NCBI GenBank assembly: GCA_016206385.1
Contig: JACQRS010000091.1
Coordinates: 1-6,147 of the forward strand
Direction: 5' to 3'
Source of the DNA: Candidatus Rokuibacteriota bacterium
Lineage (GTDB): Bacteria > Methylomirabilota > Methylomirabilia > Rokubacteriales > CSP1-6
Length of the DNA stretch: 6,147 nucleotides
The notes beneath the pieces are model-generated. The model did no database searches and was not told where the DNA came from. It saw nothing but the letters and a program-made list of their open reading frames with translations. This document shows positions 1-5,072 of this stretch, piece after piece. How positions within the stretch are numbered: the stretch's first letter is position 1; each line of letters opens with the position of its first letter. A program made the position numbers and the translations under genes.

Positions 1-89
1 GCCGGGGTGGCGGAACTGGAAGACGCCGCGGACTTAAAATCCGCTGGCCCGACCGGGCCGTGGGGGTTCGAGTCCCCCCCTCGGCACCA
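1..89 (+). tRNA. tRNA-Leu (anticodon UAA)
   Basis: This is a complete class II tRNA that decodes UUA/UUG leucine codons. The acceptor stem pairs the first seven bases (GCCGGGG) with CCTCGGC at 79-85, including one G-T pair, followed by discriminator A86 and an encoded CCA at 87-89. The anticodon stem is 28-32 with 40-44, and its loop at 33-39 (CTTAAAA) puts TAA at 35-37. The long variable arm at about 45-61 (GGCCCG pairing toward GGGCC) is typical of leucine or serine tRNAs, and the anticodon decides for leucine. The T-arm contains GTTCGAGTC. The gene starts exactly at the window edge, so its promoter cannot be seen. yjbQ follows 55 bases downstream with no obvious terminator between them. 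Confidence 0.97.
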
Positions 90-144
90 GCGGGACGACA
101 ACAACTGCCAAGCGGATTGAGTGGAACAGTGTTCGAGGAGGGTG

Positions 145-588
145 ATGGAGGTGCAGGCGCTCAAAGTTGTTCGAAAGACATTCCCGCTCTGGAGCGAAAA
201 GCGGACCGAGCTTCTCGACATCACGAAGCAGATCCAGGACAGCGTGCCCAGCGCCGACGTGAAGGAGGGCATGGTCCTCGTCAACTCATTTCACACGACG
301 GTGGCGCTCTTCGTAAACGAGTTCCAGGGAGCCCTGATCGAGGGCATCAAGACCCTGCTGGAGCGGCTGGTGAAGGAGCGGAGCGGCTACCGGCATGATG
401 ATCCGCGCTACTCCGACTGCGAGCGTGGCAACGCCCATGCGCACCTTCGTGCCATGCTGTTGGGGCGCAGCGTCGCGCTGGGAGTCAGCGGGGGCGAGCT
501 GCCCCTCGGCCGGTTTCAGTCCATCATTTTCGCGGAGCTGGACGGGCCCCGGGAGCGGACCATCGACGTCCAGATCATCGGGATCTGA
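145..588 (+). CDS. yjbQ: YjbQ/UPF0047 family protein (secondary thiamine-phosphate synthase family)
   Basis: This is a soluble cytoplasmic protein of 147 residues, close to the usual family length of about 140. Family hallmarks are H50-T-T, the block N96-A-H98-A-H100-L with 'LLG.S' after it, a 'GGELPLGRFQSIIF' stretch, and E131-x-D133-GPRER near the C-terminus. The histidine/asparagine cluster is the presumed metal/active site. The family is named for weak thiamine-phosphate synthase activity, which can replace ThiE in E. coli when overexpressed; its true physiological role is not established. I chose ATG145 because the family begins with a short basic strand just before 'LLDIT'. A purine run (GAGGAGGG) at 135-142 lies close upstream. 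A longer GTG start at 121 would add eight residues without family support, and GTG151 would give better Shine-Dalgarno spacing. The gap to rtcB is 75 bases with no clear terminator, so co-transcription is possible. Confidence 0.9.
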   Translation: MEVQALKVVRKTFPLWSEKRTELLDITKQIQDSVPSADVKEGMVLVNSFHTTVALFVNEFQGALIEGIKTLLERLVKERSGYRHDDPRYSDCERGNAHAHLRAMLLGRSVALGVSGGELPLGRFQSIIFAELDGPRERTIDVQIIGI

Positions 589-663
589 GCGTGTCTGCGC
601 CGGTGTCAATCGCAGCGTGGCGTCGCGGATGCCGGGGCCCGTGCGAAGTTTCGGGTGTGGCCA

Positions 664-3579
664 GTGAAGGTTGAGCAGATCGGTCCCTACCTGTGGCGGA
701 TTCCCCCCGATGCCAAGCCGGGGATGCGGGTCCCCGGTCTCATCCTGGCCGATGAGCCGCTCATGGCTCAGATCCGCCGCGATGCCTCCCTGGAGCAGGT
801 TGCCAATGCGGCCATGCTCCCGGGAATCGTCAAGGCGTCGCTCGCCATGCCGGACATTCACCAGGGCTACGGGCTGCCCGTGGGCGGCGTGGTGGCGACC
901 GACGCCCGGGACGGGGTGATCAGCCCCGGGGGCGTCGGCTACGACATCAACTGCCTTGCTGCTGGCTCGCGCGTGCTCTTCCCCGAGGGGTTCACGCTCC
1001 CGATCGAAGCCATGGTGGAGACGAAGCTCGGGGCCAGCGTGTCTTTGTTCGATGGCGCGCGTATGGATGAGGCCAAGGTGATCGCCGGAATGGCGGAGTG
1101 CCCCCGGCGGCCAGTCCTTGAAGTGAGGACTCGCTCGGGCCGAAGCCTTGTCGCCACCAGCGACCACCAGTTTCTCACCCCCGACGGCATGCGAGAGCTC
1201 GGTTCGATCCAACGAGGCGACCGCATCGCCGTCTGTCCCTTCGAGGGAGTTCCGTATGAAGCTCCGGCGTCCGAGACCTTAGTCGCCGTCGAGGATCTGG
1301 GCACGGATGATCCACAAGCCCTCGGGCCCTTACAGGAGCGGGGGCTTGTTCCCCTGAAACTTGACCATCCGGCCGTGCCGGTGCTCTTGAAGGTGCTGGG
1401 CTACGCGATGGGAGACGGCAGCCTTCACTTCGACCGGCACAAGGGAAGGTTTGTCGTGACCATAAACGGCAAACCGGAAGACTTGGAGCGGATGCGGCAA
1501 GACTTGGCTCCTTGGATTCATGTTTCCCGTGTGTACATTCGCGAACGATCCCACGCGCTCGGAGGGAAAGCATTCCTGGGAAAGGATGTCTCTGTGCGGA
1601 TTCGTTCTACCGGATTCGCGCTGTTGCTCAAAGCCCTGGGAATGCCTGAGGGCCGGAAAACGGTACAGGACTGGCGAGTTCCCGGGTGGGTGCGCCGGGC
1701 GCCTCTTTGGATGCAACGGCTTTTCCTGGCCGGATTCTTCGGCGCGGAGCTCTCTGCCCCCGATCCGTTCAAGCGGGCGGGGAAGAACTTCAAATGCCCG
1801 GTCCTGACGGTCGTCAAGCGCGAAGGATTCGTTGAGAGTGGTCGCCAGTTCCTGGCGGACGTGGCGGACATGCTTCAGTGCTTCGGCGTTCGGACCCTGA
1901 CAGTGATGGAGCGGGCAGCACAGCTAAATCCGGATGGGCGGCGATCCATCATGTTGCGCCTCGTGATCTCCAACCGGCCGGAAAGTCTTCTGTCGCTCTG
2001 GGGGTGTGCGGGCTACGAGTACAATGCGGCCCGGATGCGGTTGGCCTCCTACGCATGCGGCTACCTCAGGGCAAAGGAGGCGGCCCTCAACACTCGCCGA
2101 GCGCTGATGGATCACATTGTTGAACTGCGGGCGGCGTCTGGTTGGGGGGCTAAGAAGATCTTCGCCTCAGTCGGGACCGAGCCAACGAACCTGCGGTTCG
2201 TCGAGCGGACAATCTACTCCGGGGATGAGCGAAGTGTTCGGACTCCTCCCGGGTTCCTGGACTTCAAGGCCTGGCTGTCCACGGCCGGTCTCGGTTTGGG
2301 GGAGAGCGGACTGATTTGGGAGGAGGTGGAGGCGAAGACGCCTCGCCCGGACGTGGACCGGGTTTATGACATCACGGTGGGTCACCCGGCGCACAACTTC
2401 GTGGCGAACGGCTTCGTGGTTCACAACTGCGGGGTCCGCCTTCTCAGGACCGACCTCACATTCGGGGACGTCAGGCCGCGCCTCGGCCAGCTCGTGGACG
2501 GCCTCTACGCGTCGATCCCGACGGGAGTGGGCTCCAAGGGACAGATCACGCTCAGCCCGGCAGAGGAGGGTCGGGTTATAAAGAAGGGGGCCGAGTGGGC
2601 GGTGGAGCAGGGATACGGTATTCCCGAGGATCTCCAGCGCATCGAGTCCCGGGGCACGTTGCCCGACGCCGATCCCGACGCGGTGAGCCAGCGCGCCTAC
2701 GAGCGGGGCCGCAGGCAGCTCGGCACGCTCGGCTCCGGCAACCACTTCCTCGAAATCCAGATCGTCGAGGAGATTTACGACGAGGGCGCGGCCCGCGTCC
2801 TCGGGCTGTTCCAGGGCCAGATCACGGTGATGGTCCATACGGGCTCCCGCGGCTTCGGCCACCAGATCTGCACGGACTACCTGCGCCGTCTGGAGGGAGC
2901 GGTGAAGAAGTACGGCATCCAGCTCCCCGACCGGCAGCTCGCGTGCGCGCCGCTCGCCTCGCCGGAGGCGCGCGACTACATGGGCGCGATGCGTGCCGCC
3001 GCCAACTTCGCGTTCGCCAACCGGCAGTGCCTGGCTCACTGGACGCGGGACACCTTCATGCGGGTCCTGTCCATCTCCGCCGGCGAGCTGGGGATGGGCC
3101 TCGTCTACGATGTGGCTCACAACATCGCCAAGGTGGAGGAGCACGAGGTGGAGGGGGTGCGGCGGACCGTCGTGGTCCACCGCAAGGGGGCGACCCGGGC
3201 CTTCCCGCCGGGACACCCCGAGCTGGCTCAGGCGTACCGAGAGATCGGTCAGCCGGTGCTGATCCCCGGGGACATGGGCCGCTACTCCTTCGTGCTGGTC
3301 GGGACCGCGGCCTCGATGCGGGAGACGTTCGGAAGCACCTGCCACGGGGCCGGCCGGGTCATGAGCCGAACCGCGGCTGTCAAGGCGGCGAGAGGCCGAC
3401 AGATCGCTCGCGAGCTCGAAGCCAAGGGGATCCTGGCGCGCGCCACCGGCCGGGATGCGCTCGAGGAGGAGATGTCCGAGGCCTACAAGGACGTCAAGGA
3501 CGTGGTCGAGGTGGTGGAGAAGTTCGGCATCTCGAAGAAAGTCGCCAAGCTGCGTCCCATCGGCGTCATCAAAGGGTAG
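664..3579 (+). CDS. rtcB: RtcB RNA-splicing ligase, interrupted by an intein
   Basis: RtcB is a Mn2+/GTP-dependent ligase that joins RNA 2',3'-cyclic phosphate (3'-phosphate) ends to 5'-OH ends in tRNA splicing or RNA repair. The reading frame encodes a 971-residue precursor; removing the 492-residue intein leaves 479 residues, matching the roughly 480 of typical RtcB. In mature numbering the metal ligands are all present: D94 in 'GYDINC', C97, H202 in 'GSGNHFLE', H233 in 'VHTGSRG' and H327 in 'YDVAHN'. The guanylylated histidine is H402 in 'CHGAGR'. These align with D95, C98, H203, H234, H329 and H404 of the Pyrococcus horikoshii enzyme, numbers given from memory. I chose GTG664 because 'VKVEQIGPYLWRIP' matches the family N-terminus; GTG655 would add three residues. 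The Shine-Dalgarno site is weak (GGGTG at 653-657). No archease gene is visible nearby. The protein is cytoplasmic. Confidence 0.96.
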   Translation: MKVEQIGPYLWRIPPDAKPGMRVPGLILADEPLMAQIRRDASLEQVANAAMLPGIVKASLAMPDIHQGYGLPVGGVVATDARDGVISPGGVGYDINCLAAGSRVLFPEGFTLPIEAMVETKLGASVSLFDGARMDEAKVIAGMAECPRRPVLEVRTRSGRSLVATSDHQFLTPDGMRELGSIQRGDRIAVCPFEGVPYEAPASETLVAVEDLGTDDPQALGPLQERGLVPLKLDHPAVPVLLKVLGYAMGDGSLHFDRHKGRFVVTINGKPEDLERMRQDLAPWIHVSRVYIRERSHALGGKAFLGKDVSVRIRSTGFALLLKALGMPEGRKTVQDWRVPGWVRRAPLWMQRLFLAGFFGAELSAPDPFKRAGKNFKCPVLTVVKREGFVESGRQFLADVADMLQCFGVRTLTVMERAAQLNPDGRRSIMLRLVISNRPESLLSLWGCAGYEYNAARMRLASYACGYLRAKEAALNTRRALMDHIVELRAASGWGAKKIFASVGTEPTNLRFVERTIYSGDERSVRTPPGFLDFKAWLSTAGLGLGESGLIWEEVEAKTPRPDVDRVYDITVGHPAHNFVANGFVVHNCGVRLLRTDLTFGDVRPRLGQLVDGLYASIPTGVGSKGQITLSPAEEGRVIKKGAEWAVEQGYGIPEDLQRIESRGTLPDADPDAVSQRAYERGRRQLGTLGSGNHFLEIQIVEEIYDEGAARVLGLFQGQITVMVHTGSRGFGHQICTDYLRRLEGAVKKYGIQLPDRQLACAPLASPEARDYMGAMRAAANFAFANRQCLAHWTRDTFMRVLSISAGELGMGLVYDVAHNIAKVEEHEVEGVRRTVVVHRKGATRAFPPGHPELAQAYREIGQPVLIPGDMGRYSFVLVGTAASMRETFGSTCHGAGRVMSRTAAVKAARGRQIARELEAKGILARATGRDALEEEMSEAYKDVKDVVEVVEKFGISKKVAKLRPIGVIKG
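1369..1941 (+). other. LAGLIDADG homing-endonuclease domain within the intein
   Basis: Two LAGLIDADG-type motifs are visible. The first is 'LGYAMGDGS' (intein residues 149-157), with acid D155 encoded at 1414-1416. The second is 'LAGFFGAELS' (259-268), with acid E266 at 1747-1749. The separation of about 110 residues fits a single-chain, two-motif enzyme of the kind found in inteins. The second motif has Glu where Asp is commonest, followed by Leu rather than Gly. Glu at this position is tolerated in active family members (I-DmoI, from memory), so activity is plausible but not assured. Such enzymes cut the intein-free allele at the insertion site and promote copying of the intein. Outer limits of the domain are approximate. 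Confidence 0.85.
2041..2226 (+). other. Helical, possibly DNA-binding extension of the intein
   Basis: Intein residues of about 364-425 lie between the second endonuclease motif and the C-terminal splicing block. They are rich in Ala, Leu, Arg and Lys, and read as a run of helices ('YLRAKEAALNTRRALMDHIVELRAASGWGAKKIFASVG'-like, split by short turns). A segment 'GWGAKKIFASVG...LRFVERTIYSG' resembles the helix-turn-helix pattern of resolvase-like or endonuclease-associated DNA-binding modules. This would explain why the intein is longer than a minimal LAGLIDADG intein. The assignment rests on residue pattern only; it could equally be a structural extension of the endonuclease. Confidence 0.4.
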
Positions 3580-3620
3580 CGATGTAGGAGGTCGGGCGGG
3601 GCTAGCGACGCGGACAGGAC

Positions 3621-3648
3621 AAGGGCGCGGGCACGGCCTCGCGCCCTT
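3621..3648 (+). terminator. Strong GC hairpin after rtcB, possible terminator
   Basis: Bases 3621-3631 pair with 3638-3648. AAGGGCGCG pairs perfectly with CGCGCCCTT, then a G-T and a G-C pair, leaving a six-base loop. The hairpin begins 42 bases after the rtcB stop codon and ends 21 bases before the cytX ATG. Only three T residues (3647-3649) occur on the 3' side, two of them in the stem, so it is a poor classical intrinsic terminator. It could be a U-tract-poor terminator, an mRNA 3'-end stabiliser, or a structure that affects cytX translation. Confidence 0.5.
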
Positions 3649-3669
3649 TGCGCGTCTGAAGAGGGTGCC

Positions 3670-5004
3670 ATGGAACCGTTGGGACAGTGGGGCATTGAGC
3701 CGGTCCCTGCCGAGGCGCGTCGGCTCGGGCTTTGGGACTACGTGGTCCTGTGGGGAGACCTGGGCATCGGGCTCCTGGTGCTCCTGGCCGGGAGCTTCCT
3801 CGTCCCTGCTCTGTCGCTGAGCCAGGCCCTGGGCGCCATCCTGCTCGGCAGCGTGATCGGTGTCACCCTGCTCGCGCTGGCAGGCGTGCCGGGCAGTCAG
3901 ACCGGCGTCCCGACCATGGTGGTGCTCAGGCCCGTCCTCGGGATCCGGGGGTCGTACCTCCCCACCGTCGTCAACGTGCTCCAGCTCCTCGGGTGGACCG
4001 TGTTCGAGCTGGTCATCATGGGGCATGCGGCCAACGCGGTTTCAAAGCAGCTTGTCGGCTGGGACGCCTATGCCTTCTGGGTGGCCCTGTGGGGCGTTGT
4101 CGTCATCGGCATGGCCGTGTGGGGACCCCTGGCGGTTGTCCGTCAGTGGCTCGGGCGCTTCGCGGTATGGGTGATGCTCGCCACCACGCTCTGGCTCACC
4201 TGGTACCTGGCCACGCGCTACGACGTCGGCCAGCTCCTGGCCAAGCCAGGCGCGGGCGGGTTTCCCTTCTGGGCCGCGGTGGATCTGGTGATCGCGATGC
4301 CGATCTCGTGGATGCCGCTGGTCGCCGACTACAGCCGCTTCGCGCGCGCCCCGGCGCCCGCCTTCTGGGGCACGGCGCTGGGCTACTTTCTCGCCAATGT
4401 CTGGTTCTACGGCCTCGGCGCGCTGATTCTGCTGGCGGCCGGGGTCACGCAGGAGCCGAAGGGGTTCGTGGAGGCCATCGCCCTGATCGCTGGCCCGCTG
4501 GCGCTCCTGGTGCTTCTGGTGGACGAGACCGACGAGGCGTGGGCCGACCTCTACTCCTGCGCGGTCTCGCTGAACAACATGTTCCCCGCGGTGAACCAGC
4601 GCGGGCTCCTGGTCGGGCTCGGCGTGTTCTCCTCGGCGGTGGCCCTCCTCCTCGACATCACGCGGTACGAGGGCTTTCTCCTCCTGATCGGTTCGGTCTT
4701 CGTGCCGCTCTTCGGCGTGCTGGCGTCCGACTACTTTGTCGTGCGCGGGCGCTACGACGTCAACCAGCTCTTCCGCCCGGGCGGGCTTTACTGGTACCGG
4801 AACGGTCTCCACTGGCCCGGCCTCGCCGCGTGGGTGGGGGGCGTGTTCGGCTACCTCTGGATCGCCGGCAAGTTCGCCTGGCTCGGGCTGGCCGGGCTCC
4901 CGTGGCTCGGCGCCTCGATCCCGAGCTTCCTCCTGGCCCTGGCCGTGTACTGGGTACTGGTCAGGCTGGTGCCGATCCGGGCCGGCGCGGTGTCTGGACG
5001 CTAG
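3670..5004 (+). CDS. cytX: CytX-type NCS1 transporter, predicted hydroxymethylpyrimidine permease
   Basis: This is a 444-residue inner-membrane protein of the nucleobase:cation symporter-1 family (CodB-like). It fits the CytX branch, predicted to import the thiamine pyrimidine precursor HMP. The N-terminus 'WGIEPVPAEARRLGLWDY' is a characteristic CytX opening. Other family stretches are 'GIRGSYLP' (91-98), 'NVLQLLGW' (102-109), 'SWMPLVADYSRFAR' (213-226), 'DETDEAWADLYS' (285-296) and 'ASDYFVVRGRYDVNQLF' (352-368). About twelve hydrophobic segments are visible, near residues 22-47, 51-73, 97-118, 134-154, 162-180, 200-217, 234-258, 268-285, 312-330, 335-353, 384-406 and 417-434. ATG3670 is preceded by GAGG at 3661-3664 with good spacing. 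No TPP riboswitch consensus is visible upstream. Substrate prediction is family-based; cytosine or another nucleobase remains possible. Confidence 0.88.
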   Translation: MEPLGQWGIEPVPAEARRLGLWDYVVLWGDLGIGLLVLLAGSFLVPALSLSQALGAILLGSVIGVTLLALAGVPGSQTGVPTMVVLRPVLGIRGSYLPTVVNVLQLLGWTVFELVIMGHAANAVSKQLVGWDAYAFWVALWGVVVIGMAVWGPLAVVRQWLGRFAVWVMLATTLWLTWYLATRYDVGQLLAKPGAGGFPFWAAVDLVIAMPISWMPLVADYSRFARAPAPAFWGTALGYFLANVWFYGLGALILLAAGVTQEPKGFVEAIALIAGPLALLVLLVDETDEAWADLYSCAVSLNNMFPAVNQRGLLVGLGVFSSAVALLLDITRYEGFLLLIGSVFVPLFGVLASDYFVVRGRYDVNQLFRPGGLYWYRNGLHWPGLAAWVGGVFGYLWIAGKFAWLGLAGLPWLGASIPSFLLALAVYWVLVRLVPIRAGAVSGR

Positions 5005-5010
5005 CTCGTC

Positions 5011-5040
5011 TTGACCCCCCTAGGGGGGCTCTGTTAAACT
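5011..5040 (+). promoter_or_regulatory. Candidate sigma-70 promoter with palindromic spacer
   Basis: TTGACC at 5011-5016 is a near-consensus -35 box. TTAAAC at 5034-5039 lies exactly 17 bases downstream as a weaker -10; the alternative TAAACT at 5035-5040 has an 18-base spacer and matches four of six consensus positions. The perfect palindrome CCCCCCTAGGGGGG (5015-5028) overlaps the end of the -35 box and fills much of the spacer. Transcription would start near 5046, giving a leader of about 27 bases before the radical SAM gene. The palindrome could be an operator. No T-tract follows it, so a terminator for cytX is less likely. Confidence 0.6.
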
Positions 5041-5062
5041 GAGCGCTAACTTTCGATCAAAC

Positions 5063-5067
5063 AAGGA
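5063..5067 (+). promoter_or_regulatory. Shine-Dalgarno site of the radical SAM gene
   Basis: AAGGA sits five bases before ATG5073 in a locally A-rich leader. It supports this ATG as the start of the partial gene at the window end. Confidence 0.65.
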
Positions 5068-5072
5068 AAAGA

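Larger units (their letters stand above)
952..2427 (+). mobile_element. Intein in RtcB, 492 residues, with LAGLIDADG endonuclease
   Basis: This is an in-frame protein-splicing element. Block A is C1-LAAGSRV. Block B contains T69-S-D-H72 in 'ATSDHQFLTPDG', and the following 'LGSIQRGDRIAV' matches the next conserved block. Block F is 'VYDITV' at 471-476 with H481, and block G ends in H491-N492 followed by extein C+1. All residues for N-S acyl shift, transesterification and Asn cyclisation are therefore present, so splicing should be competent. The join restores 'GYDIN' to 'CGVRLL', an unbroken RtcB sequence, which fixes both boundaries exactly. Residues of about 140-330 hold the endonuclease and about 330-450 an extra region with possible DNA-binding helices. 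GC in 1441-1620 is 98/180 by hand count, against 42/60 at 2701-2760 and 48/60 at 2941-3000 in the extein, suggesting separate ancestry. RtcB inteins at this site are known in archaea such as Pyrococcus (from memory). Confidence 0.96.

Noticed and set aside
1..89. tRNA-Leu as an attachment site for an integrated element
   Set aside because: No integrase and no repeat of the tRNA 3' end were seen in the window. The downstream genes look chromosomal.
286..1212. Minus-strand open frame of 308 codons over yjbQ and the rtcB start
   Set aside because: It is a shadow of two recognised genes, with no motif or plausible independent start.
2595..3587. Second + strand open frame of 330 codons overlapping the rtcB C-extein
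   Set aside because: It is an Arg/Gly/Pro-rich out-of-frame translation of high-GC DNA. The RtcB frame carries all catalytic residues here.
3585..3592. Near-perfect Shine-Dalgarno (TAGGAGGT) just after the rtcB stop
   Set aside because: No ATG, GTG or TTG occurs at a usable distance downstream, and no small open frame follows. It is probably chance.
3580..3669. TPP riboswitch upstream of cytX
   Set aside because: It would be expected for a thiamine-linked transporter, but the conserved CUGAGA and ACCUGAUC-type elements are absent and 90 bases is too short. Only a simple hairpin is present.
2167..4026. Long minus-strand open frame of 619 codons across rtcB and the cytX start
   Set aside because: It lies antisense to well-supported genes and is rich in His, Arg, Asp, Glu and Pro, as expected from the complement of GC-rich coding sequence. 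It shows no domain, and it crosses the intein boundary and an intergenic hairpin.
5015..5028. C6-TA-G6 palindrome as an intrinsic terminator of cytX
   Set aside because: The loop would be only a few bases and no T-tract follows. The flanking -35/-10 hexamers at 17-base spacing fit a promoter better.
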